Shown in pieces: positions 14,789 through 22,569 of a stretch of 32,341 bases of DNA. A program made the translations under genes and the position numbers. The notes under the pieces were generated by a model. The model saw only the letters and a program-made list of their open reading frames with translations. It did not search any database and had not been told where the DNA came from. Positions within the stretch are counted from its first letter, which is position 1. Each line of letters starts with the position of its first letter. Source of the stretch: Candidatus Zixiibacteriota bacterium (GTDB lineage Bacteria > Zixibacteria > MSB-5A5 > RBG-16-43-9); NCBI GenBank assembly GCA_030692925.1, contig JAUYBY010000067.1, positions 1-32,341 of the forward strand, in the 5' to 3' direction.

Positions 14789-16591
14789 CTATTTATATTT
14801 CTTCAAAAGCCTCTGTAGTTCCACCCGGTGCATTCCAGCTTCTTTAGCTGCCCTGGAGACGTTGTTTTTATTTTTCGAAAGAAGATTTTCCAAGAATTTT
14901 TTTTCGACCTCTTCCACTGCCTTATTTCTCAAAGACTTCAGCTCTGAATAATTCTGGGCAATTTTAATATCTGAATCGTTTCCCGAACCATCGAAGATAT
15001 TTTTGGGGAAATCATCCCTGGTAATCCATTCCCCTTTAGCCAGGATAACCGCTCGCTCGATGATATTTTCCAATTCCCTGATATTCCCGGGAAATCGATA
15101 GCGGGAGAGAAAATTCAAAGCCTCAACCTCAATTCCCTTAATCTGCTTATCAGATTTTTTTGAAAATTTTCTGGAAAAACTTTCTGCCAGAGGAGCGATA
15201 TCCAGCTTCCTTTCCCTCAAAGGCGGAAGCCTGAGATTTATCACATTTATGCGGTAATAAAGGTCTTCTCTGAATTTGTTTTCTTTGACCTGGGCTAAAA
15301 GGTCCTTATTGGTAGCGGCGATTATCCTCACGTCTGACTTCTTGACTTTATTGGACCCTAAAGGCTCAAATTCGTGTGACTGCAAAAAGCGTAAGATTTT
15401 GACCTGGAGCAGAGGGCTCATCTCTCCGATCTCATCTAAAAAGATCGTCCCGCCATTGGCGACTTCGAATTTCCCTAACTTTTTCTGAGTGGCACCGGTG
15501 AAGGCACCTTTCTCATACCCGAAAAGCTCAGATTCCAAAAGGGTTTCTGGAATAGCTGCACAGTTTATAGGAACAAAAGGTTTTCGGGAACGGCTGGAGT
15601 TGAAATGGATGGCTCGGGCTAAAAGCTCTTTTCCGGTCCCACTTTCCCCATCGATCAGAACCGTAGCCTCAGTATCCGCAACATCTGCCACCGTTTTTAA
15701 AACCTCCATCATCTGAGGAGAATTCCCCAAAATCTCATCGAACTTGAACTTCCCCCTTAAATCCGCCAAGAGCTTCTCCTCGGATTCTTTCAGCTCCATA
15801 AAAAGAAGGTTATTCTCTAAAGCTACGGAGACCCTTTCGGCTAAGGAGTTCAAAAGCTCTATATCACCGATAGCGAACGATTCTCCTTCGCGAGTATCCT
15901 CCAGATAGATTACCCCTAATACATTCTCTTTGGATTTAAAAGGAACGCAGAGGAGAGATTTTGTCCCTTTGCCCCAATCTTCCTTTTCTTCCATCTCCTT
16001 GTAAATTAGCTGCTGAATTAGAACATTGTTGCCAGTGGAGAGGACGTCCTCTATCACGCCAGATTTGACCTCTTCTTCAGTTTCTTCCAGGACCTTTTTT
16101 TGTTTATCTTTAGCCAGCCTTAATTTCAGATTTTTATTCTCATCATAGACTTCTAAGAATCCCTTTTCTGCAGAGAAGATCTCGATGACTGAGTCCAGAA
16201 CCACCTCTAAAAGCAGGTTGATGTCCCTCTCCGCATAGATTACAGTGGAAAGCTCGTAAAGGATCCGGTAAATCCTTCTTTCGTCCTCCTTCTCCTCATA
16301 CTCTTTTTTGAGTTTTTGATATTCCTGTTCTATTTTATTTAGCCCCTCTTCTAAAGAATTCTCCAGAGACAGAATCTTCTTATCCAGCTCATCGATCCCT
16401 TGGGTTATCTTTTCAAAGGAGGAGGAGAGTTTCGAAGGAGAAAGATTAGATAGTTCGGAAAGGTCACCGCTGATCGAGTTCAAGCCCCGATACAAAAGCT
16501 TAATTCCCTTGCTGCCCGAGTTGGCCAGGGTTTTAAGATTTTCCTCTAAACTGTCTAATCTGGATTCTTCTTTTCTCCTCACGTTTTCCAT
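14789..16591 (-). CDS. GAF-domain sigma-54-dependent transcriptional activator
   Basis: From ATG 16591 the product is 600 residues. The first 100 are coiled-coil. A GAF domain spans about 105-270 and probably senses a ligand. A sigma-54 AAA+ domain follows at about 285-510, with Walker A GESGTGKE, an intact GAFTGA loop for contacting sigma-54, and Walker [11 protein letters not shown]. The end carries a Fis-type helix-turn-helix ([21 protein letters not shown]). There is no receiver domain, so it is a one-component activator. The frame is open to 16720, but the extra residues run through repeat A2. ATG 16591 has AAAGGA upstream and is preferred. No -24/-12 sigma-54 promoter was found in the window, so targets are unknown. 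Divergent from the cysteine-rich gene at 16850. Confidence 0.93.
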   Translation of the reverse strand: MENVRRKEESRLDSLEENLKTLANSGSKGIKLLYRGLNSISGDLSELSNLSPSKLSSSFEKITQGIDELDKKILSLENSLEEGLNKIEQEYQKLKKEYEEKEDERRIYRILYELSTVIYAERDINLLLEVVLDSVIEIFSAEKGFLEVYDENKNLKLRLAKDKQKKVLEETEEEVKSGVIEDVLSTGNNVLIQQLIYKEMEEKEDWGKGTKSLLCVPFKSKENVLGVIYLEDTREGESFAIGDIELLNSLAERVSVALENNLLFMELKESEEKLLADLRGKFKFDEILGNSPQMMEVLKTVADVADTEATVLIDGESGTGKELLARAIHFNSSRSRKPFVPINCAAIPETLLESELFGYEKGAFTGATQKKLGKFEVANGGTIFLDEIGEMSPLLQVKILRFLQSHEFEPLGSNKVKKSDVRIIAATNKDLLAQVKENKFREDLYYRINVINLRLPPLRERKLDIAPLAESFSRKFSKKSDKQIKGIEVEALNFLSRYRFPGNIRELENIIERAVILAKGEWITRDDFPKNIFDGSGNDSDIKIAQNYSELKSLRNKAVEEVEKKFLENLLSKNKNNVSRAAKEAGMHRVELQRLLKKYK

Positions 16592-16642
16592 ATTATCCTT
16601 TATGATTTTTATTGTCAACAGAAAAATCGTTCTCGTTCTTGC

Positions 16643-16658
16643 GGGAATTGGAATTCCC
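16643..16658. repeat. Short hairpin GGGAATT/AATTCCC
   Basis: A seven-pair stem with a two-base loop just beside repeat A2 in the divergent spacer. Confidence 0.5.
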
Positions 16659-16672
16659 ACAAGAGTGGACTT

Positions 16673-16724
16673 GTAGTTGCCCAATTCATTGGGTCCATTT
16701 GGACTCGATAAATCGAGCAACTAC
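16673..16724. repeat. Family A palindrome, copy A2
   Basis: The outer arms GTAGTTGC and GCAACTAC enclose two small hairpins, CCAAT-TC-ATTGG and CTCGAT-AA-ATCGAG, predicting a three-way junction. It lies between two divergent genes. Confidence 0.85.
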
Positions 16725-16747
16725 AAATCCCCATTCTCAAGGGAATG

Positions 16748-16782
16748 TAAGGACAGGACATCGTCCTGTCCTTATTTTTTTT
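16748..16782 (+). terminator. Intrinsic terminator in leader of the cysteine-rich gene
   Basis: TAAGGACAGGAC pairs perfectly with GTCCTGTCCTTA around an ATC loop and is followed by eight T on the plus strand. It lies 68 bases upstream of the plus-strand ATG at 16850, where no upstream plus-strand gene needs ending. It may be an attenuator, a boundary element or a repeat that resembles a terminator. Confidence 0.75.
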
Positions 16783-16849
16783 GTTTTCTATTTCCATCCT
16801 GCTAATTCACGTATTAAATTTATGTAGTCCTGAAATTGGAGTTGTCTGC

Positions 16850-17737
16850 ATGCAGAAAACCTTAATCAACCAGCACAAAAGAGAGGACGTTTTCAGATGC
16901 GCTCACAAGTCGCATTTCAGATTCGAGAAAAACGTCTCGGTCCACCATGTTCTTAATGAGAAAAAATGTTTTCCTCAAGGGTGCGTTTATTTCCAGTGGA
17001 AGTGCACCCTTCTGAACAAGGGTATTGGCTGTCCAAAAAAATATAAACATGTTGGGAAGAGCTGTTTTTCCTGCAAATATTATTTTGAGGAGAAGCTGAA
17101 CTACCAGCCAGAGGTTTTGCTTTCGGAAACCGAATTCAAAATCTTTCAGAGGGAATTAGAGGATTATGAACATTGGCTGGCTGGACTCCTGGGGAAAATG
17201 GTTGATGTGGGCGGGGTGATAAATTCGATAGTTCCTCACTTCAGAAAAAATATCCTGTATAAAAAAGAGCAGATGAGCTTCCTGGGATTCCTGCTCAGTT
17301 TCAGAGAAGGATACATAGATAGAGTTTTCTTCCAGGACTATTTCTACTTGAACATCCCTGCAAAAATATATAGAGATTACCATCTCCTCCCTGGTGACAA
17401 AATTGATTTCCGGGCAAAACTAAAAACCGATCGCGGCAGAATTGTCTTTTACAGTCCAAAGGAAATTGAAGTTGCCCGCAACAATTCTATGGAGACATCC
17501 TCAAACTCATTCAGGTGGGATCCGGGAAAAGCTTTAGTCGCCAGTAAAACCGGAACCGAGTTTGACGCCCAGCCGGAAAAGTGTTTTGCCTGCGATAAAG
17601 GGATTTTGCTGGACATCAGCGAAGAGGATGCCAAGATGAAAAGAAACTACCGACATCTCTTCTGCCTGCAGGGAATAGAAAATCCGGAGAATTGCATATA
17701 TGACCTCAAAAAGAAATTGGAAATAAGAAATGACTGA
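16850..17737 (+). CDS. Cysteine-rich protein of unknown function
   Basis: From ATG 16850 (GGAG about nine bases upstream) the product is 295 residues. I do not recognise the family. Two cysteine groups stand out: an N-terminal one at residues 40, 45, 52, 61, 72 and 75 (ending SCFSCKYY), and a C-terminal one, CFAC at 245-248 plus C272 and C282. These could bind zinc or an iron-sulfur cluster. Residues about 95-165 are helical, and about 168-210 (LPGDKIDFRAKLKTDRGRIV) look like a small beta-barrel or OB-like segment. It has no signal peptide with this start. An upstream in-frame ATG at 16781 would add a hydrophobic stretch but overlaps the terminator-like hairpin. It appears monocistronic, divergent from the sigma-54 activator, which could regulate it. 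Confidence 0.75.
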   Translation: MQKTLINQHKREDVFRCAHKSHFRFEKNVSVHHVLNEKKCFPQGCVYFQWKCTLLNKGIGCPKKYKHVGKSCFSCKYYFEEKLNYQPEVLLSETEFKIFQRELEDYEHWLAGLLGKMVDVGGVINSIVPHFRKNILYKKEQMSFLGFLLSFREGYIDRVFFQDYFYLNIPAKIYRDYHLLPGDKIDFRAKLKTDRGRIVFYSPKEIEVARNNSMETSSNSFRWDPGKALVASKTGTEFDAQPEKCFACDKGILLDISEEDAKMKRNYRHLFCLQGIENPENCIYDLKKKLEIRND

Positions 17738-17848
17738 TGACTGATATCGAATGACGAATAAAAACCCTTTCGTCCGGATAATGCCGGACGCCACTTAAAC
17801 CCTCGAATCCTCGAGACCTTGTTCGACCGTCATCCGTCATTCGTCATC
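17738..17848. repeat. Short GTCAT/ATGAC direct and inverted repeats
   Basis: Runs of ATGACTGATGACTGAT (17738-17756) and CCGTCATTCGTCATC (about 17832-17847) form a loose inverted pair around the spacer. The same motif series recurs at 1230-1262. Related short tandem motifs based on TTGAAC/TCGAATCC also occur here. Confidence 0.5.
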
Positions 17849-17858
17849 AATTATTGTA

Positions 17859-17907
17859 TTGACTTTTATATTGAATCGGATAGATTTTAGCTGGAAGTAA
17901 TTATAAT
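17859..17907 (+). promoter_or_regulatory. Candidate promoter of the DUF4159 gene
   Basis: TTGACT at 17859-17864 is followed 16 bases later by TAGATT. A second -10-like TATAAT lies at 17902-17907 without a good -35. Both are at plausible distances from the ATG at 17951. Pattern match only. Confidence 0.35.
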
Positions 17908-17950
17908 AGATTTAATGGGCATTAAGGCCAGAATTTAAGGAGTCTTCTCA

Positions 17951-18727
17951 ATGTCCTCAAGAATTTTCAAAATTTCAATATTCTTATTTTATATAGCCCT
18001 GATGCTTTTCATAGATAATCCCATCCTCTTCTCCCAGATGATAAAGATGCCTGCAAGCCCTTCCTCTCAAGTCAAAAAAGACCCGAACGCTTTTACCATT
18101 GCTCGTTTAAAATACGAAGGGGGTGGTGACTGGTACTGGGGCTCTTCTGCAATTCCCAACATGCTCAAGTTCTTGAAAGAAAATACCAATATCCCGGTGG
18201 TCGATAAAAGCATTACGACCCGTAGGGACGAAAAAGAAGTCAGGGTGAGCATAATGGATAAGGAGCTTTTCAATTATCCTTTTCTATTTTTGACCGGACA
18301 TGGCAACATAAAATTTTCTGATGAGGAAGTGGAGAGGTTAAGGATTTATCTTACTCACGGTGGCTTTTTATTCGACAACGATTCTTATGGCCTGGATAAA
18401 GCTTTCAGAAGGGAGATGAAAAAGGTCTTTCCGAACAACGAATTGGTCGAGTTGCCGTTCAATCACGGGATTTACCATTCCTATTATGATTTCCCCAACG
18501 GACTCCCCAAAATCCACAAACACGAGGGAAAACCAGCCCAGGGATTCGGGATTTTTTATTCCGTAAACGGATCCGTAGGAGAGAATAGATTAGTAGCCTT
18601 TTACGTTTACGAATCCGACATCGGCGACGGCTGGGAAGACCCCCAGGTCCACAACGACCCTCCGGAAAAACGCGAAGCCGCCCTGAAAATGGGGGTGAAT
18701 ATTATAACCTGGGTGTTGGAGAATTAG
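17951..18727 (+). CDS. DUF4159 domain protein, exported
   Basis: The 258-residue protein has an N-terminal hydrophobic segment (residues about 5-25) that acts as a signal peptide or anchor. Residues about 45-255 form a DUF4159 domain, which has a class I glutamine-amidotransferase-like fold. Visible family segments are RLKYEGGGDWYWG, FLFLTGHG, YLTHGGFLFDND, a HGIYHSYYDF segment, and WEDPQVHNDPP near the end. The domain is typical of FCB-group and related genomes and is usually encoded with membrane or vWA-type envelope proteins. No enzymatic activity is established. The ATG has AAGGAG eight bases upstream, the clearest site in this block. It is followed by a repeat-filled spacer and then the DUF4175 gene on the same strand. 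Confidence 0.88.
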   Translation: MSSRIFKISIFLFYIALMLFIDNPILFSQMIKMPASPSSQVKKDPNAFTIARLKYEGGGDWYWGSSAIPNMLKFLKENTNIPVVDKSITTRRDEKEVRVSIMDKELFNYPFLFLTGHGNIKFSDEEVERLRIYLTHGGFLFDNDSYGLDKAFRREMKKVFPNNELVELPFNHGIYHSYYDFPNGLPKIHKHEGKPAQGFGIFYSVNGSVGENRLVAFYVYESDIGDGWEDPQVHNDPPEKREAALKMGVNIITWVLEN

Positions 18728-18743
18728 AAAAGCACTTTTCTCA

Positions 18744-18808
18744 GTAGACCCACGTTGCCCACAACGTGGGTGAGGTTATAAAAATCCCGCCTTGAGGGGT
18801 AGGCTGGA
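18744..18808. repeat. Family C double hairpin, copy C2
   Basis: Hairpin CCCACGTTG-CCCA-CAACGTGGG is followed by a decayed CCCGCC...GGCTGG hairpin. Confidence 0.75.
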
Positions 18809-18903
18809 CTTAATAATTTGAAAATTTAGGCTATTTTGATTACGTATTATAAATAGCAGTCGGTATTTCTTTTTTGGTCTCTGACAAGATGCAAGAAAAT
18901 CCG

Positions 18904-18963
18904 GTAGACCCAGGTTGCCCTCAACCTGGGTTAGTCAATGTCCCGCCTTGAGGGCAAGGCGGG
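18904..18963. repeat. Family C double hairpin, copy C3
   Basis: Hairpins CCCAGGTTG-CCCT-CAACCTGGG and CCCGCCTTG-AGGG-CAAGGCGGG. The first stem differs from C2 by a paired C/G swap, and the loops CCCT and AGGG are complementary. Most intact copy. Confidence 0.88.
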
Positions 18964-18979
18964 AATAGCAGACATCTGG

Positions 18980-19060
18980 TCTTTGCGAGGAGGTCATCTG
19001 ACCGACGAAGCAATCTGTTTAAGGTATACGGATTGCTTCGCCCTTCGGGCTCGCAATGAC
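18980..19060. repeat. Family D palindrome, copy D3
   Basis: Imperfect outer arms TTTGCGAG and CTCGCAATGA enclose GAAGCAATC and GATTGCTTC, and CGCCCTTCGGGC forms a small hairpin in the right half. Confidence 0.85.
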
Positions 19061-19087
19061 TCTATGAGGTAGTCCCAGAGCTTCCCC

Positions 19088-19116
19088 GTAGGGCTGCCCT
19101 CAACCCGGGTCGGTAA
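19088..19116. repeat. Decayed family C copy (C4) at the DUF4175 start
   Basis: GTAGGGCTGCCCTCAACCCG resembles the first hairpin of family C with broken pairing. It ends five bases before the ATG at 19121, in the place where a ribosome site would be expected. Confidence 0.55.
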
Positions 19117-19120
19117 CAAG

Positions 19121-22100
19121 ATGAAACCAACCAGCTATTTCAATCTCATCACCCGCCTCAACTCCTTGAGGTCGTATCACACCCGGACACGGCTAATTTA
19201 TGGTTCTCTTATTATTTTATCTGTCATCTTCGCCTATCTTTTATTCAGTTTCATTCTATCTTACCTGAGTGGATTCATCCTTCCGGTTTTCATCAGGGTA
19301 GCTCTTCTGGGAATTTTCCTTTTAGCCTTATCCATCGCCTTGTCATACTATTTGCTCAGACCTCTTTTCTATAAGCCCACTTTAGAAGATTTGGCCGTAA
19401 GAATCGAGTGGGAATATCCTCAGTTGAACAACAGATTAATCGGGGCTTTACAGCTTTACCGGAATTTAGAGAGAAATCCAGAAGGGTATTCTCTCCAGAT
19501 GATTGAGGCAATCATCGAGCAGGCAGACACAGTTGCCGGGGAGATGAATTTCAAATCTGTAGTGGATAAAAAACCTCTGCGAAAAACCTTTCAGATAAGC
19601 TCTGGTCTATTGGGATTGGTTTTAATCTTTACTTTTCTTTTCCCCGGTAATTTCAACCGCTCCTTATATCTTTTCTCCCATCCATTGACCTCTGTGCAAG
19701 CACCTCAGAAATTCTTTTTCTCCATCGCACCGGGTAATGCTGAGGTGGTGAAATATTCAGACGTGAAAATCGGAATCACCGCAGAAGGGCAAAAACCTTC
19801 TAAGATTAGTTTTTACTGGAGAGATGGAGAAGGTGCATGGAATGAGGAGAGACTGGAAAAACTCGACCAGCGCGGAGCAAAGAGTCAACTCCAGGATTCT
19901 GTCGGGACAAGTAAAGAATATGATTTCGAATATCTTTTCAAGCAGGTAAAAAGAGACATCGATTATTATGCTCAAGCCGAAGGGATAAAAAGCGAACAAT
20001 ACAAGCTGAAAGTCACTGACAAGCCCAGGATAATCAATCTGAAGCTGACCTTGAACTATCCGCAGTACACCCAGTTGAAACCTTTGGTTCTGGACCAGAA
20101 TGATGGAAATATCGAGGCATTAGCCGGAACAAAAGTCAAAATCGAGGCATCCGCCAATAAGGAGCTTTCAAAAGGAAATTTGGTTTTCTATGACTCAAGC
20201 AAAACACAGATGAAAATCGACGGCAAAAAAGCCACCGGAGAGATTTTAGTAAGAAAAGATGATACCTATCATCTTGAAGTTGAGGATAAATCCGGCAATA
20301 AAAACCCGGACCCGATCGAATATAAGATAACTAAAAAGGATGACCTTTCTCCCCAGGTGGAAATCCTCCAGCCGGGCGAAGACCGCGATCTGACTGAAAA
20401 TATGCAGCTCCCCTTGCTCATCCACGGCTCAGATGATTTCGGGTTCACTGGTTTGAGGCTGGTTTATCAGATCTCTTCTAAAGGTGAGCAGACGAAAAAT
20501 TTGAAACTCCCCTTTGAGGAAAAGCTCGAAGGAGAGCTTGGCTCAGATTATCTCTGGGACTTATCCAATATCGGGTTGATGCCCGGGGATAACGTGAAAT
20601 ACTGGGTCGAAATTTACGATAACGATAATTTCACTGGACCAAAAAAGGGGGTAAGTCAGAGCTATAATCTGCGCCACCCGACCTTAGCGGAGATAGTTGG
20701 AGAGATAGAGCAGGGAAGCGAGAACCAGTTATCCGATCTGCAAAAAAAATTAGCTGAGCAAAAGGAGCTTCAGAAAAAATTAGAACAGCTCTCCAAAGAC
20801 CTCTTGACGGAAAGCACCAATCCGCAGGAAAAAGGGTCAAAACTGTCCTGGGAGAAAAAAAATGAGCTGGGAAACCTCCTGCAGAAACAAAAGGACTTAG
20901 CGGAAAGCCTGAAGAAGTTAGGTGATGAGGCAGGTAAAACCGCAGACAAAATCGAACAGAACAATTTAGCCTCTTTGGAGATGTTAGAGAAAATAGCAGA
21001 GTTGAGAAAACTCTTTGAGGAAGTGGCCCCGCCTGAACTTAAAGAGGCGATGAGAAAACTGCAGGAGGCTTTAGAGTCCTTAGACAAGGAAAAAGTAAAG
21101 GAGGCTCTCCGGAATCTGAATTTATCAACTGAAGAGCTTTTAAAGAGGCTGGAGAGGACCATAGCCATGCTCAAACAGATGAGGATAGAGCAGAGAATGG
21201 AGGACCTGGTCAAACTGACGGAAAGACTTACCCAGGATCAGGAAAACCTGAATAAGGAGATAGAAAAAGCCAAAAAGGAAGAGTTAAGCTCTCTTAAAGA
21301 AAAGCAGGATGATTTGAAAAAGGGAACTGAAGGCCTGGAGAAAAAATTACAGGAGTTAAACGAGCTGATGAAGGAAACCCCGCTTCTTTCTTCTGAGGAT
21401 ATGGATACCCTAATGAATTCTGTGGAAAAATCCGGAGTCAAAAACGATATGGAGAAAACCAGCCAGAGTCTGCAAAAAGGAGAAAAAAGTGAAGGCTTAA
21501 AATCCGGGAAAACCTGTGCTAACAAGCTAAGTAACCTAAGCCTGAAGTTCCAATCCATGCTTCAGAAGATGAAGCAGGGAGATAAAGAACAGATTTTAGC
21601 AGATATGCGGAAATCGCTACAGGATATCCTTTATCTTTCAGATTCTCAGGAAAGTCTCTTTGAGGATACAAAAAACTTCCAGCCCAGAGAAGCTGGTTTA
21701 GCAAAGTTAGCCGCAGAAGAGCAAAAACTAATGGAAGGATTAACCCAGGTCGGAAGCGACTTAAAAGAGCTTGCCAAAAAAACCTTTTATATAAATCAGG
21801 ATTTAGCTGAGAAGCTATCCCTGGCTTTTATTAACATGCTTCAGGCAATCGGGAGATTAGAAGAGCTGGATGGTAACCGGTCTTTAAGCTATCAGTTCGA
21901 ATCTCTTTTTAATCTAAACCAGGCAGCAAAATCACTCTTAGAGGGGGTGGAGAATGCCCAGAAATCGTGTCCCAATCCGGATGCTTTTGCCCAGCTCCAG
22001 GGAATGTGTCAGAAGCAGGGAGCCATAAACGATCAGACTTCAGATCTTTCAGAGCTGGGGATGTATACCATGGAACAGCAAGCCGGATTAGCCCGTTTAG

Positions 22101-22516
22101 CCGCAGAGCAGCAGGCTTTGAAAGAGAATCTGGAGCGGCTTAATCAGGAGTCAGGTAACCGCTCTCAGATCCTGGGAAGTCTTGACGACATCGCCCAAGA
22201 TATGCAGAAGGTAGTTGAAGACCTGGAAAGGATGAAAGTGGACCAGAGAACCATAGACAGGCAAAAGCAAATCTTATCCCGGCTTTTAGATTCAGAGAAA
22301 TCTCTGGTCAAAAGGGATTATTCTGAGAAAAGAAAAGCCGAAACAGGCGAGGATATCACAAGAAAATCACCGGTTCGGCTCCCGGCCAATATCGGAGCCT
22401 TAGACCAGAAGGAAAGAGAAAGAGCCCAGAGGCTTTCTTCAGAAACCTATCCCAAGGAGTATGAAGAGGCAATAAAAGAATATTTTAAAGCCCTTTCCGA
22501 GCCGGAGAAAAAGTAG
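19121..22516 (+). CDS. DUF4175 family membrane-anchored coiled-coil protein
   Basis: The 1131-residue protein has membrane helices at about 26-50, 55-80 and 155-175. After them come beta-rich Ig-like segments (about 190-520) and a very long Lys/Glu/Leu-rich coiled coil (about 530-830), then more helices to the end. The layout fits DUF4175 of FCB-group genomes, anchored in the inner membrane with the bulk in the periplasm. Two related blocks recur at about residue 857 (AGLAKLAAEEQ) and 988 (AGLARLAAEQQ), 131 residues apart, which suggests an internal duplication. No catalytic motif is seen, so a structural or scaffold role is likely but unproven. The ATG has no clear ribosome site, because decayed repeat C4 lies directly upstream. 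The stop codon TAG lies inside repeat A3. Confidence 0.85.
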   Translation: MKPTSYFNLITRLNSLRSYHTRTRLIYGSLIILSVIFAYLLFSFILSYLSGFILPVFIRVALLGIFLLALSIALSYYLLRPLFYKPTLEDLAVRIEWEYPQLNNRLIGALQLYRNLERNPEGYSLQMIEAIIEQADTVAGEMNFKSVVDKKPLRKTFQISSGLLGLVLIFTFLFPGNFNRSLYLFSHPLTSVQAPQKFFFSIAPGNAEVVKYSDVKIGITAEGQKPSKISFYWRDGEGAWNEERLEKLDQRGAKSQLQDSVGTSKEYDFEYLFKQVKRDIDYYAQAEGIKSEQYKLKVTDKPRIINLKLTLNYPQYTQLKPLVLDQNDGNIEALAGTKVKIEASANKELSKGNLVFYDSSKTQMKIDGKKATGEILVRKDDTYHLEVEDKSGNKNPDPIEYKITKKDDLSPQVEILQPGEDRDLTENMQLPLLIHGSDDFGFTGLRLVYQISSKGEQTKNLKLPFEEKLEGELGSDYLWDLSNIGLMPGDNVKYWVEIYDNDNFTGPKKGVSQSYNLRHPTLAEIVGEIEQGSENQLSDLQKKLAEQKELQKKLEQLSKDLLTESTNPQEKGSKLSWEKKNELGNLLQKQKDLAESLKKLGDEAGKTADKIEQNNLASLEMLEKIAELRKLFEEVAPPELKEAMRKLQEALESLDKEKVKEALRNLNLSTEELLKRLERTIAMLKQMRIEQRMEDLVKLTERLTQDQENLNKEIEKAKKEELSSLKEKQDDLKKGTEGLEKKLQELNELMKETPLLSSEDMDTLMNSVEKSGVKNDMEKTSQSLQKGEKSEGLKSGKTCANKLSNLSLKFQSMLQKMKQGDKEQILADMRKSLQDILYLSDSQESLFEDTKNFQPREAGLAKLAAEEQKLMEGLTQVGSDLKELAKKTFYINQDLAEKLSLAFINMLQAIGRLEELDGNRSLSYQFESLFNLNQAAKSLLEGVENAQKSCPNPDAFAQLQGMCQKQGAINDQTSDLSELGMYTMEQQAGLARLAAEQQALKENLERLNQESGNRSQILGSLDDIAQDMQKVVEDLERMKVDQRTIDRQKQILSRLLDSEKSLVKRDYSEKRKAETGEDITRKSPVRLPANIGALDQKERERAQRLSSETYPKEYEEAIKEYFKALSEPEKK

Positions 22517-22561
22517 TCGCTCGATTTATCGAGCCAAGTTGCCCAATAAATTGGCAACTAC
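22513..22561. repeat. Family A palindrome, copy A3, containing a stop codon
   Basis: The arms GTAGTCGC and GGCAACTAC enclose CTCGAT-TT-ATCGAG and CCAAT-AA-ATTGG. The TAG at 22514-22516 is the stop codon of the DUF4175 gene, and the element fills almost all of the 53-base spacer to the next ATG. Confidence 0.85.
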
Positions 22562-22569
22562 AAAAAATT

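Noticed and set aside
14227-14790. A tRNA or other structured RNA gene in the 560-base gap
   Set aside because: No cloverleaf or known RNA signature was found; the only strong structures are the family I and nested CCCT/AGGG palindromes.
16592-16720. Possible 43-residue N-terminal extension of the sigma-54 activator
   Set aside because: It translates repeat A2 and has no ribosome site; ATG 16591 has AAAGGA.
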